Shown here piece by piece: positions 29,761-38,591 of a DNA stretch of 64,000 bases. Origin of the DNA: Myxococcales bacterium (GTDB taxonomy: Bacteria; Myxococcota; UBA727; VGSZ01); assembly GCA_023248635.1 (NCBI GenBank), contig JAHFED010000017.1, positions 1-64,000 of the forward strand, written 5' to 3'. The translations under genes and the position numbers were made by a program. The notes beneath the pieces are model-generated. The model saw only the letters and a list, made by a program, of their open reading frames with translations, ran no database searches and was not told the origin of the DNA. The stretch's first letter is position 1, and each line of letters begins with the position of its first letter.

Positions 29761-31131
29761 ATGGAGCCCGAACCGCCCCTGACGACGACGAGCGCTCCGC
29801 CTGCCGGGGCGCGCGCCTTTGACGTGCGCTTGCTCGCACGACTGCTGATTCGCCCGGCTGAAGTGTTCATGCGGGTGGCGGCCACGGGAGGTGGGCTGCT
29901 GCTGCTGGCCCTCATCGCCGGCCTGATGTGGAAAAACAGCCGCTTCGGCGACGACTACGACGCACTTTGGACGGTGCCCGTCGTCATCGGCTTCGGCGGC
30001 GAAGGCCTGTCGCTCACCCTGCTCGAGCTCATCAACGATGGGTTCATGGCCGTGTTCTTCCTCGTCGTCGGCGCGGAGATCAAACACGAGCTCGTGGTCG
30101 GCGAGCTGCGTGGGGGCCGTCGGGCCGCCGTACCGGTGTTGGCGGCGCTGGGGGGGATGTTGGTGCCTGCCCTGCTCTACGTTTTCATCGCGCCCTCCCA
30201 CCGCGAGGGCTTCGGGACGCCCATGGCCACCGACATCGCCTTCGCTCTTGCCGCCATCCGCGTCGTCGGCAGCCGGGTCCCGCCCTTTGTCGTCAAGGTG
30301 TTGATGGGGCTGGCGATCATCGACGACCTCGGCGCCATCGTCGTCATCGCGCTCTTTTATGGCGGCGAGCTGCACCCCTCCTGGCTGGGGGCCGGCGTCG
30401 GGTGCGTCGTCGTCTTGCTGGGCCTGAACCTCGCCGGGGTGGGCCGGCTCACGCCCTATCTCGTGGTCGGGGTGCCGTTGTGGTTGGCCCTGCACCACGG
30501 CGGCGTCCATCCCACCATCGCGGGGGTGCTGGTGGGTTTGTGCCTCCCCACGCGGGGCAGCGTCGGCGTCGACGTCGTCGTCGCTGAGGCGCGCGCGCTG
30601 GTGGGGCTGGCCGCCGACGAAGCCGAGCTGCCCGGCGACGGCCGCGCCGAGGAGGCCCTCAGGGGGCTGCAGGAGCGCCTGCGCCAACACCAAGCGCCCC
30701 TGGAGCTGCTGGTGCACAAGGCCTCACCGCTGGTGGCCTGGTTGATCCTGCCGCTCTTTGCTCTCGCCAACGGCGGCGTGCGCCTGGCAGGCCTCTCGAT
30801 GGGCACCATCATTGCGCCCGTCGCCCTCGGCATCGTCGTCGGCTTGTTCGTGGGCAAGCAGCTCGGCATCTTTGCCACGCTGGTGGCCTGCGTGAAAAGC
30901 GGACTGCTGCGCCTCCCCGACGACGTCACCCTGGCCCACTGCTGGGGCATGTCGATCCTGGCCGGCGTGGGTTTCACCATGTCGCTCTTCGTTGCTGGCC
31001 TCGCCTTCGCCGAAGGCTCGCCCATTCACGCTGAGGCCAAGGCCGGCATCCTTTTGGGATCGACCTTGTCGGCCGTCGTCGGCGTCCTCGTCTTGCGCCT
31101 GCAGCCCCACCGCCGGCCGTCGCCTGCGTGA
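29761..31131 (+). CDS. nhaA: Na+/H+ antiporter NhaA
   Basis: 456 residues with about 11-12 hydrophobic helices. Signature segments are ELINDGFMAVFFLVVGAEIKHE, GTPMATDIAFALAAI and the ion-binding Asp pair in MGLAIIDDLGAIVVIA, all typical of NhaA. A ~50-residue cytoplasmic insertion rich in Glu/Gln/Arg (about residues 275-325) is longer than in E. coli NhaA (388 residues). It exchanges cytoplasmic Na+ for external protons in pH and salt homeostasis. No Shine-Dalgarno precedes ATG; TATGGT lies 9 nt upstream, so the mRNA may be leaderless. Its stop overlaps the next gene's GTG (GTGA). Confidence 0.95.
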   Translation: MEPEPPLTTTSAPPAGARAFDVRLLARLLIRPAEVFMRVAATGGGLLLLALIAGLMWKNSRFGDDYDALWTVPVVIGFGGEGLSLTLLELINDGFMAVFFLVVGAEIKHELVVGELRGGRRAAVPVLAALGGMLVPALLYVFIAPSHREGFGTPMATDIAFALAAIRVVGSRVPPFVVKVLMGLAIIDDLGAIVVIALFYGGELHPSWLGAGVGCVVVLLGLNLAGVGRLTPYLVVGVPLWLALHHGGVHPTIAGVLVGLCLPTRGSVGVDVVVAEARALVGLAADEAELPGDGRAEEALRGLQERLRQHQAPLELLVHKASPLVAWLILPLFALANGGVRLAGLSMGTIIAPVALGIVVGLFVGKQLGIFATLVACVKSGLLRLPDDVTLAHCWGMSILAGVGFTMSLFVAGLAFAEGSPIHAEAKAGILLGSTLSAVVGVLVLRLQPHRRPSPA

Positions 31132-32300
31132 TCCCGCTCTTTCTCTGCCTGATCGCTGCCGGCTCCAACCACGGTTTGGAAGGTCGCCGCGTCGTCGTCG
31201 TGGGCGCGGCGGGCTCTCCCGAGGCCGCCGAGCTGGTGACGGCGGCGCTGCAGGCCCGCGGTTTGGTGCCCGTGGCGGTCGCTGCGCGCGCTGGCATCGA
31301 CGGCGTCGTCGTCGACCTCGCCCGGGGGGATCGCGAGCAGGTGCGCGCGCTGCTGCAATCGGCCCGCCTGCGCTTCCGCGAGCTCGACCTCGAGGCCGCC
31401 GAGCTGGGGGGCCGCCAGGCACTCGACGAAGGCCTGCGCCTGGAGCGCCCCGAAGATCAGCGCGAGCTCTTGGTCGACGTGCTGCTCTTCTTGGCGGCGG
31501 TGCGCTTGTCCATCGCCCACGACGACGACGACGGGGCCCGCTTCCTGCGCCTCGCGAGCCGCCTGGAGCCCGAGCGCCTCGAGCTCAATCCTGGGCTGCA
31601 TGCTCCCAGCGCGGTCGCTGCCTGGACGGGAGCCCGCGAAAAAAATGCCGACGCCGAAAACGCCGTCGTCGTCGTCGCTCCCCGGGTGCTTGGGGCTGCG
31701 ATCCAGGCTGCCGGTGTTGAGATCATCGTCGACGGCACCGCCCGCGCGGCCGGTGGGGGCTTGTTGGTGCTCCCCGCTGGACCCCACCTGATCACCTTGA
31801 GAGCTCGTGGCTGCGAGAGCTCCAGTCGCATCGTCGACGTCAAAGGGACCACGACGCCCCCGCTGAACGACACCCTGGCGCCCCCAGGCGTCGCCGCGCG
31901 GAGAAAGCTGGCAGCCCAAGCACTACAGGCCGGCGACGTCGCCGCCTTCGCCGTGGTGGCGGGCCTCGTCGACGCCGACGTCGTCGTCGCCCTTGCCGCT
32001 GGAGGAGCTGCTCGCGGCTGGCGGGGGCCCGAGCGCGGCGTTGTCGACGTTGATGCCGATCCGGCGGACCCCGCCGCCTTCGCCGCCGCCGTGGTCGAGG
32101 CGCTGGGCGATCGACCGCTGCCACCAAACACCCAGGCACCGGTCGTTGACGACGACCCCGCTCCGCTGTGGGTGGTCGGGGTGTCTTTGGGATCGCTGCT
32201 CGTCGTCGCGACCGCGGCGGTGTTGACGGTGTTCCTCTTGCCCGGCGAGGTCCCCGATCCCCCCCCGCGCCCCGTGCCGGTGACCTGCTGCGCCAACTGA
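31128..32300 (+). CDS. PEGA-like domain membrane protein, unknown function
   Basis: 390 residues starting at a GTG that overlaps the nhaA stop (GTGA), so translationally coupled. N-terminal signal MIPLFLCLIAAG; a mixed alpha/beta region (GRRVVVVGAAGSPEAAELV; helices around residues 65-140); a PEGA-like beta unit VEIIVDGTARAAGGGLLVLPAGPHLITLRARG (about 198-228); and one C-terminal transmembrane helix PLWVVGVSLGSLLVVATAAVLTVFLLPG with a short tail ending TCCAN. This layout resembles myxobacterial accessory proteins encoded near Hanks-type kinases; a kinase with its own PEGA-like tail is encoded convergently 19 nt away. Function not known. Confidence 0.7.
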   Translation: MIPLFLCLIAAGSNHGLEGRRVVVVGAAGSPEAAELVTAALQARGLVPVAVAARAGIDGVVVDLARGDREQVRALLQSARLRFRELDLEAAELGGRQALDEGLRLERPEDQRELLVDVLLFLAAVRLSIAHDDDDGARFLRLASRLEPERLELNPGLHAPSAVAAWTGAREKNADAENAVVVVAPRVLGAAIQAAGVEIIVDGTARAAGGGLLVLPAGPHLITLRARGCESSSRIVDVKGTTTPPLNDTLAPPGVAARRKLAAQALQAGDVAAFAVVAGLVDADVVVALAAGGAARGWRGPERGVVDVDADPADPAAFAAAVVEALGDRPLPPNTQAPVVDDDPAPLWVVGVSLGSLLVVATAAVLTVFLLPGEVPDPPPRPVPVTCCAN

Positions 32301-32319
32301 TCGCTCTTGCCGACAACGA

Positions 32320-33999
32320 CTACTTCGCCGTGAAGTCCTTCTCGAAGACGAAGGTGAGGGTGCCGTCGTCGCCGGCCTTGAAGTCGGCGCGGGTCAGCTC
32401 TTGAACGATGCGGTCCATGTTGCGCGGCTTGATGATCAGGCGGTGGCCTTCGTCGAGGTCGACGTTGGTGATCTTCTTGTTACCGGCGCCGCGGCTCTTG
32501 CCGTCGAGGTCGACGTCTTCGGGGGTGGGGCGCAGCTTGACGACGATGACGCCGAGCTCTTGGGCCTTGCCCGAGAACGCGCGGCCCACCATGGCCGACA
32601 ACTCGTCGCGAAAACCGAACCACACAGCAGCGACGACGACGACGGCGCCGGCGGCCACCAAGGCTGCGCTCCTTTGGCCTTGACCGGGGGCGCTGCCCAT
32701 GGCCCGGGCGATGGCCAGCAGCTCGGCATCGTCACCGACGTGGTTGACCCACGACAAGCGATCGTTCTTCGCCAACACGAGGGTGCGGGGATGAGTGGCC
32801 ATCTCCTTGGCCGACGTCGCCGGCAGCGGTGCCAACTGGCGCATCGGCTCGGTCTTTTCGGCCAGCGAGATCACGAAGCTGTGGTCGGCGTCGGCGACGG
32901 CCGGAGCTGCGGTTTGGGGCATCGGCTGGGTGCGCGGGCTCGAGGGCTTCGACATGGCGGGCTCGGTCGGCGCGGTGAGCGATCGCTGCGGCGCCACCGG
33001 AGCTTCGTCGACCCGCGGCTGGGTGCGGGGTGCTGCTTGCCCCGGGGCGTCGTCGATGGCCTGCACCGCCCGGGCGAGACCCGAGCCCGTGAGCGCGATG
33101 CCGTTCCTGGCGATGACGGTGCGCAGGGCCTCTTCGAAGTCGGCGGCGGTCTGCCAGCGCTCGGGCAGGTTCACCGCGAGGGCCTTCATGATGACGGCGT
33201 CGAGGTCGGCGGGCAGGGCGGGATTCAACGTCGAGGGCGGCGGCACCGGACCGGCCTCAAACACCTGTCTCATCTCGGCGACGTCCCAGACCGGAAAAAG
33301 CCTGCGCAGGGTCAACAGCTCGAAGACCATGATGCCGACGCAGTAGATATCCGAGCGATGATCGATGGATTGACCATACATCTGTTCCGGCGACATATAG
33401 CCGGGCGTTCCTTTGATGACACCCGAGGCCGTCTGGTGGCGCTTCGTCGACGCCCGGGCGATGCCAAAGTCGAGGATCTTCACCTCACCGCCCTTGGTGA
33501 TCACGATGTTGCGGGGGTTGATGTCCCGGTGCACGAGTCCCAGCGGACGGCCGTCGACGTCGGCGCGACCGTGGGCATACGCGAGCCCCTTGCAGACATC
33601 GGCGGCAATGCCGGCGCAGTGGCCCCAAGGGATGGGCACGCGCTTGCTGTGGGCGTCGCGCAAGACGTCGAGCACGGTGCTGCCTTCGACGAATTCCATC
33701 GCGATGTAGTAAGTGCCGTCGAGCTCGCCGAGCTCATAAATGGGCACGATGTTGCCGTGGCTCAAAGATACTGCGATTTTGGCTTCGTCGATCAACATCT
33801 GAACAAAAGATGGATTTCGCGCGTACTTGGGCAGGATGCGCTTGACGACCATGTCCTTCTCGAAGCCCTGGGCACCGAAGATCTTGGCGCGGTAGACCTC
33901 GGCCATGCCGCCGACGGCGATGAGCTGGATCAGCAAGTACTTGCCGAAGGGCGCCGGCAAGATCGCGGCAGAGGAGCCATCAGGAGCCGGGGCAGACAT
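32320..33999 (-). CDS. Hanks-type Ser/Thr protein kinase with TM and PEGA-like tail
   Basis: 559 residues from ATG 33999; a GTG one codon earlier is possible. The kinase domain occupies residues ~19-300: Gly-rich loop AVGGMAEVYRA (28-38), Lys53 in VVKR, Glu72 in DEAK, catalytic loop HRDINPRN (157-164, Asp159), DFGIA (177-181) and GTPGYMSPEQ. A Pro/Thr-rich linker leads to one transmembrane helix (~445-465, AALVAAGAVVVVAAVWFGF) and a periplasmic beta-rich tail (DVDLDGKSRGAGNKKITNVDL) like a PEGA repeat. The intact HRD and DFG motifs predict an active signalling kinase. AT-rich codon patches occur at 33340-33425 and 33720-33830. Confidence 0.95.
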   Translation of the reverse strand: MSAPAPDGSSAAILPAPFGKYLLIQLIAVGGMAEVYRAKIFGAQGFEKDMVVKRILPKYARNPSFVQMLIDEAKIAVSLSHGNIVPIYELGELDGTYYIAMEFVEGSTVLDVLRDAHSKRVPIPWGHCAGIAADVCKGLAYAHGRADVDGRPLGLVHRDINPRNIVITKGGEVKILDFGIARASTKRHQTASGVIKGTPGYMSPEQMYGQSIDHRSDIYCVGIMVFELLTLRRLFPVWDVAEMRQVFEAGPVPPPSTLNPALPADLDAVIMKALAVNLPERWQTAADFEEALRTVIARNGIALTGSGLARAVQAIDDAPGQAAPRTQPRVDEAPVAPQRSLTAPTEPAMSKPSSPRTQPMPQTAAPAVADADHSFVISLAEKTEPMRQLAPLPATSAKEMATHPRTLVLAKNDRLSWVNHVGDDAELLAIARAMGSAPGQGQRSAALVAAGAVVVVAAVWFGFRDELSAMVGRAFSGKAQELGVIVVKLRPTPEDVDLDGKSRGAGNKKITNVDLDEGHRLIIKPRNMDRIVQELTRADFKAGDDGTLTFVFEKDFTAK

Positions 34000-34031
34000 C
34001 ACCCCGGTTTAGCCCAAGCCCGGTCAGCGCA

Positions 34032-34171
34032 TTTGAGCCGTGCCAACGGCTCAAAGCGGGAAGCACTTTGCGCCGTGCCAAGGGCGCAAAGCAGGAAGCC
34101 CTTTGCGCCGTGCCAAGGGCGCAAAGCAGGAAGCACGTTGCGCCGTGCCAAGGGCGCAAAGCAGGACGTGC
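34032..34171. repeat. Four tandem 35-nt hairpin repeats
   Basis: Units start at 34032, 34067, 34102 and 34137. Each unit is an 8-nt arm, 8-nt loop GTGCCAAG (or GTGCCAAC), complementary arm, then GCAGGAAGC or similar. Units 2-3 have arms TTTGCGCC/GGCGCAAA. Unit 1 has TTTGAGCC/GGCTCAAA, with both sides changed so that pairing is kept. Unit 4 has one mismatch (GTTGCGCC). They lie upstream of the kinase start and downstream of the adjacent exported-protein gene's stop. A diverged single copy is at 57852. Confidence 0.9.
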
Positions 34172-34227
34172 CCGCCATTGACGCTCCGGCCGTCGCCCAG
34201 CCGGAGGCGCAAAGAACGGGGACCGGC

Positions 34228-34869
34228 CTACTCGCGACGGGGCGGCGCCGTCCACGGCTTCAGCGCCTTCTTTTTGTGCAGGCCGAGCACTTCGCCAGGG
34301 GCGGGGGCAGCGCCCTCGATGGGCAGCACCAGGGTTTGGCTCGGGACCAAGGCCGGACAGAAGGTGGCGATGTCTTTGGCGAGGGCGTCTTTGGCCTCGA
34401 CAAAGGTCTTGCCCGTCGTCGTGCGCGTCTCGAGGGGTTTGTCGGGAGAGGCGGCCGACTTGCGGCAGGTGGCCGTGACGAAATGCTCGCCCTTCTTGGT
34501 GCCGAAGCGCACCCGCACGCGCCACGAGGCAGCCAGGGCGGCGGCGTCGAAGTAGGCGAGCTGGGCATCCTGAATGGTGGTCTCGGCCGACGACCCCAGC
34601 AGGCGCTTCATTTGCTCGGCGCTCTTGCGCTGGCCTTCGAAGACAACGGCGTCGCTGCCCAGGCGTTTGCGCAAGGCGACCATCAACACCTCGTGGGCCG
34701 ACTGGGCATCGGCGATGCGCAGCCCCACATCCGCTGGGGCGTCGAGGACGACGACGCACTTCTTGGGATCAGGGAGCTGGGGCGCCGCCGACGACTGCGC
34801 CTGGGCGCTCGCGCAGGCGATGCCCACAAGAAAGAAAGTCAGCTCACAGACAGGACTGGATGTGGACAT
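34228..34869 (-). CDS. Exported protein of unknown function
   Basis: 213 residues from ATG 34869. N-terminal signal CELTFFLVGIACASAQAQ with an Ala-x-Ala cleavage site. The mature domain (VVVLDAPADVGLRIADAQSAHEVLMVALRKRLG...VTATC..KTFVEAKDALAKDIATF) has an alternating strand/helix pattern like small periplasmic domains in myxobacteria, without a nameable family. The start overlaps the end of the upstream VWA lipoprotein gene by 26 nt on the same strand, so the two are probably cotranscribed and coupled. GTG 34827, internal to the signal, would spoil the signal peptide. Confidence 0.6.
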   Translation of the reverse strand: MSTSSPVCELTFFLVGIACASAQAQSSAAPQLPDPKKCVVVLDAPADVGLRIADAQSAHEVLMVALRKRLGSDAVVFEGQRKSAEQMKRLLGSSAETTIQDAQLAYFDAAALAASWRVRVRFGTKKGEHFVTATCRKSAASPDKPLETRTTTGKTFVEAKDALAKDIATFCPALVPSQTLVLPIEGAAPAPGEVLGLHKKKALKPWTAPPRRE

Positions 34870-36439
34870 TGGCGGCCTGGGTGGCGTTGTCACAAGCGGA
34901 TCCGAAGAGCTCCACCGTATCGACGTCGACCAGATCGAAGCCATTTACCCGGTTGGTGTCTCTCGCCACGTCGCTGCCGTCGATGTCGACGCTGATCCCG
35001 TCGACGTTGGGGCTGCCGGGCAAGTCGAAGCGGCAGGCGCCCAGGCGGTTGGCGATGTCGCCGAGGGCATCGGCCAAGGCTCCTGACGACGTCGTTTCGT
35101 AGAAGGCACCGGTGCCGCCGGCGACCGCGAGCCCGTTCAAGACGTCGTTGAAATTCTCCGCACCCGGCACCGTCAGCACGAAGGTGGGAAAGCCCAGGGT
35201 GTTGAGCTGGCGGGCCGCGCCGATGGCGTTGACGTCGTCGAGGCAGTTCTCGGCGAAGCCCTGGCAGTCGGCGGGATTCTGCGAGACGCAGCGGCAAGTC
35301 TGGCCGTTGAGCGAGCCGTTGCAGTTGGGTCCGCCGTCGGTGACGAGGACGACGGCGCGCTGTCCGCCTGCGCTGCCCAAGGCCGTGAGCGCGTTGCCCG
35401 CCACGAGCAGGGTCTGGGCCGTTGGGGTGCCACCGCCGGGCCCGGTGTTGAAGAGCGCGCTGGTGATGTCGTCGGCGTTGTTGAGCTCGACGGCTTCGGC
35501 CACGGCGCCGACGCTGCACTGGTCGTCGCTGTCGGCCCCCACCGGATAGAGGAGCAGACCCATCTCCATGGTGCTCTGCAGCTGGTGGGTAACGTCATCG
35601 AGGGTGGCGATGGCGCCGTCCCATTTGCTGCCGAAAAAGCCGTCGGCGTCGAGGTCCATCGACCCCGAGCGATCGACGGTCAACATGATGCGCGGGGGCA
35701 CGGGATCGGCGGGGCTGAAGTTGTCGTCGCGGCAGGCCGGATTCTCGCCTTCGCCTTCGCCTTCGCCTTCGCTGGGGGGCTCGACACAGACCGGATCCGG
35801 CGGGCCCTCGAGGTTGAAGCAGGGATCGCCACCGCTGGGGTTGCCGTCGTTGCCGTCGGGGGTGCCGTCGTTGTCGTCGTCGGGATCGAGGGGGTTCGGC
35901 AGCCCGTCGCCGTCGTCGTCTTCGGCCCCCGATCCGGGAGGCGCGCCGTCGTCGCAGGTGCTCACGCCCCCCTCGAGATCGATGCAGAAGCCGTCGCAGT
36001 CCTGGCTTTCGGGCTCCGCCACGCCATCGCCGTTGCAGTCGTTCTGGCCAAAGACCCCATCGGGAATGCCGTCGTTGTCGTCGTCGGGGTCGTCGATGTT
36101 GGGCTCGCCGTCGCCATCGGGATCGGCCCAGGGTCCATCGAGGCCATCGGGATTGGCACCAAAGGGCGTGTCGTCGTCGGCGTTGTCCTCGCCGTCGCCG
36201 TCAGCGTCGTCATCGATGGGATTGGGAACCAGGTCGCCGTCGGCGTCGAAGTCCGAGACGTTGGGGATGTCGTCGCCGTCGATGTCGCCGTCTTCGTCGT
36301 TGGGCGTGCCGTCGTCATCGAGGTCGGTGGGATCGTTGCCCTTGTCACCCGGGCGGCCCGAGCCGCCTGGGGGGGTGGGCTTGGTGCATCCAGCCAGCGC
36401 GACGACGACGAGGACGCAAGCAGCGTGGCGCACCGACAT
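34844..36439 (-). CDS. VWA-domain lipoprotein with Asp-rich (TSP3-like) calcium-binding repeats
   Basis: 531 residues from ATG 36439, which has GGGAGG five bases upstream. Lipobox LAGC follows MSVRHAACVLVVVA. Residues ~35-215 are thrombospondin-type-3-like repeats of the DxDxDGxxD kind (DGTPNDEDGDIDGDDIPN; DPDDDNDGIPDG), expected to bind many Ca2+. A GEGEGEGE linker (35745-35768) leads to a von Willebrand A domain with MIDAS TVDRSGSMDLD, and Cys pairs in the second half. It is probably surface-anchored and Ca2+-stabilised, with a role in adhesion or complex assembly. It is divergent from the OmpA-family gene. Confidence 0.85.
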   Translation of the reverse strand: MSVRHAACVLVVVALAGCTKPTPPGGSGRPGDKGNDPTDLDDDGTPNDEDGDIDGDDIPNVSDFDADGDLVPNPIDDDADGDGEDNADDDTPFGANPDGLDGPWADPDGDGEPNIDDPDDDNDGIPDGVFGQNDCNGDGVAEPESQDCDGFCIDLEGGVSTCDDGAPPGSGAEDDDGDGLPNPLDPDDDNDGTPDGNDGNPSGGDPCFNLEGPPDPVCVEPPSEGEGEGEGENPACRDDNFSPADPVPPRIMLTVDRSGSMDLDADGFFGSKWDGAIATLDDVTHQLQSTMEMGLLLYPVGADSDDQCSVGAVAEAVELNNADDITSALFNTGPGGGTPTAQTLLVAGNALTALGSAGGQRAVVLVTDGGPNCNGSLNGQTCRCVSQNPADCQGFAENCLDDVNAIGAARQLNTLGFPTFVLTVPGAENFNDVLNGLAVAGGTGAFYETTSSGALADALGDIANRLGACRFDLPGSPNVDGISVDIDGSDVARDTNRVNGFDLVDVDTVELFGSACDNATQAANVHIQSCL

Positions 36440-36635
36440 GAAGCCTCCCGAACTGGTCCGATGATGCGACCGGAACATCTGTAGTGTCGACTCTGAGCTC
36501 GCAGTCCCCCATCGGCCGGACGGCCTAGGAGCGCGTTCCCTACATCGGCCAGCCGGTGCTTCCTTCGGCCCCAAACTGGATGACGGATGCCCGCCGATGG
36601 AGTCTGATGCAGCCGTCGCAGCCGCAGGAGAGCAC
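36440..36635. promoter_or_regulatory. Divergent promoter region between VWA lipoprotein and OmpA-family genes
   Basis: 196 nt without a gene that must hold start signals for both directions. A palindrome-like GGCCGGACGGCC at 36513-36524 resembles the core of the 30-nt repeat but without its flanks. No confident -35/-10 pair was recognised on either strand. AGGAG at 36626-36630 serves the plus-strand GTG start. Confidence 0.4.
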
Positions 36636-38372
36636 GTGATCCGCCCCGTCGTCGTCGTCGCCATTGTTGCAGTGCTCGGGCTTGCTGTTGGCGCGCGAGC
36701 CGGCGGCATCAACCACTTCGAGGCAGCAGCCGGGCCCCACAATTACGTCGTCACCAACCATCCCGCCGTGCTGCCCCATCTGGTGCCGTCGGCGTGGGTG
36801 CTGGTGTCTTACGCCAACGATCCGCTCGTGTTTCGCGACGACACCGGCAAGCAAATCGGAGACGCCATCGTCGCCAACCAAGTCAACGCCGAGATCGCTG
36901 CGGCACTCGGGCTCTTCGACCGCTTCGAGGTCGGCATCGTTGCGCCCGCCTACTTCATGAACGGCGCGGGCTTCGACGGCGCCGGCCTCACGGCCTTTGG
37001 CACCGGCGATCTGCGCGCGCTCGCCAAGGTGCTGTTGACGCCGTGGAACGAGGGTTTCGTCGCCTCCTTTCGCTTGAGCTCGGACCTGATTCCCATCGCC
37101 CAGCTCATCAACAGCGACTCCGTCGCTGGGGCTTTGGCGGGGGATGTGCTGCCCAACGTCACGCCAGCCTTTACGCTGGGCTTCAACAGCGAATACGTGC
37201 GCCTCGGCCTCGACGTCGGCGTGTTGATCCGCGCGCCCCGGGAGATCGCCGGCAACGACCTCGTCGCGGGCTCCCAATTCACCTACGGCGCTGGCCTCGA
37301 GGTCGCCATCGTTCCCACGGCCCTCTTTCTCACCGCCGACGTCAACGGCCGCGCGGCCCCCGCCTTCTTCGGCTCCGACCGCGATCGCTTTCCCCTCGAG
37401 GGCGACCTGGCGCTCAAGTACTTCGCCGGGCCCATCTTGCTCATGGGCGGCGGCGGCACCGGCCTCATCCCCGACTACGGCGCTCCCGACTTCCGCATCT
37501 TCGCCGCCGTCGGCTACTTCGATCGCCCGCCTCCCGAGGACAAAAGGCCACCCGAAGACCGTGATCACGACGGCATCGTCGATCGCCTCGACGAGTGCCC
37601 CGACGATCCCGAAGACAAGGACAACTTCGAAGACGACGACGGCTGCCCCGAACCCGACAACGATCACGACGGCATCTTCGACGCCGACGACGCCTGCCCG
37701 ATGGAGCCCGAAGACAAAGACAACTGGCAAGACGACGACGGCTGCCCCGAAGACGACAACGACGGCGACGGCATCCAAGACGGCGCCGACGAATGTCCGA
37801 ACGATCCCGAGGTGAAAAACGGCTTCGAAGACGAAGACGGTTGCCCCGACGAAGCCGGCAAGAAGAAGACCGTCGTCGTCAAACGCGATCGCATCGAGAT
37901 CACCGACAAGGTGTTCTTCGCCTACGACTCCGACCGCATCTTGCCCAAGAGCTATGAGCTGCTCGACAACGTCGCCCGCGTCGTCAACGAGCACACCGAG
38001 ATCGACCGCATCTTCATTCAGGGGCACACCGACAGCGACGGCAACGACACCTACAACCTCGCGCTCTCGGACAAGCGGGCCAAGAGCGTGATGCGCTACC
38101 TGACCGAGACCGCGCACGTCGACGCCGCCCGCTTGCGCGCCAAGGGCTTTGGCGAGAGCCAGCCCATCGCCGACAACAGCACGGAAGAAGGCAAGCAGAC
38201 CAACCGCCGGGTCGAGTTCCTCATCGACGACGACAAGGGGTCCAAGGACAAAGACGGGTCCAAGGACAAGGAAGGCAAAGGGGACGTCCCACCAGCCGCC
38301 GAAAACCTCAGCGGCAAAGAGCTCAAGGCCCAGGAGCCGAAGGCCTCCGCGAAGGTCGACGGCGCTCCTTGA
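36636..38372 (+). CDS. OmpA-family outer-membrane protein with TSP3 repeats
   Basis: 578 residues. GTG 36636 is chosen because AGGAG lies about 5 nt upstream and it starts the signal VIRPVVVVAIVAVLGLAVGARA. Residues ~30-300 alternate short strands (SAWVLVSYANDPL; FRLSSDLIPIAQL; VRLGLDVGVLIRAP; FRIFAAVGYFD) consistent with an 8-12-strand outer-membrane barrel. Three to four TSP3 repeats follow (DRDHDGIVDRLDECPDDPED and similar). The OmpA/peptidoglycan-binding domain comes next (VFFAYDSDRILPKSYELLDNVA, IQGHTDSDGNDTYNLALSDKRA, NRRVEF), and then a Lys-rich tail. It links outer membrane and peptidoglycan; this arrangement is common in Myxococcota. Confidence 0.92.
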   Translation: MIRPVVVVAIVAVLGLAVGARAGGINHFEAAAGPHNYVVTNHPAVLPHLVPSAWVLVSYANDPLVFRDDTGKQIGDAIVANQVNAEIAAALGLFDRFEVGIVAPAYFMNGAGFDGAGLTAFGTGDLRALAKVLLTPWNEGFVASFRLSSDLIPIAQLINSDSVAGALAGDVLPNVTPAFTLGFNSEYVRLGLDVGVLIRAPREIAGNDLVAGSQFTYGAGLEVAIVPTALFLTADVNGRAAPAFFGSDRDRFPLEGDLALKYFAGPILLMGGGGTGLIPDYGAPDFRIFAAVGYFDRPPPEDKRPPEDRDHDGIVDRLDECPDDPEDKDNFEDDDGCPEPDNDHDGIFDADDACPMEPEDKDNWQDDDGCPEDDNDGDGIQDGADECPNDPEVKNGFEDEDGCPDEAGKKKTVVVKRDRIEITDKVFFAYDSDRILPKSYELLDNVARVVNEHTEIDRIFIQGHTDSDGNDTYNLALSDKRAKSVMRYLTETAHVDAARLRAKGFGESQPIADNSTEEGKQTNRRVEFLIDDDKGSKDKDGSKDKEGKGDVPPAAENLSGKELKAQEPKASAKVDGAP

Positions 38373-38515
38373 GCCCGTGACGCGACCGCTGTGGTCGTGA
38401 CGAGGAAGCCCCGACGCTGTGGCGATGCGCTCGCTCAACTGACCGATAGCGCCTCGCCATCGGGGTGCCACCGTCTGTGCTCGGCGGCACAGCAATCTGA
38501 GCCGTCAGAGAACCC

Positions 38516-38540
38516 GGCCGCTCGGATCCCCGAGCCGGCC
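38516..38540. other. 5' leader hairpin of the MYXO-CTERM protein gene
   Basis: GGCCGCTCGG (38516-38525), loop ATCC, then CCGAG(C)CGGCC (38530-38540): a 10-bp stem with one bulged C, in the 219-nt gap before the 38592 gene. No U-tract follows, so it is not an ordinary terminator of the OmpA-family gene. It could be a leader structure or operator. The rest of the gap shows no gene. Confidence 0.35.
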
Positions 38541-38591
38541 GACCCTCGGTGTGTCATACCTTTCCGCACCGCCAGCCTGAGGCACCTGAAC

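Noticed and set aside
34032-34171. Possible short CRISPR array
   Set aside because: Units are contiguous with no variable spacers, each unit is a hairpin including its loop, and no cas gene is present.
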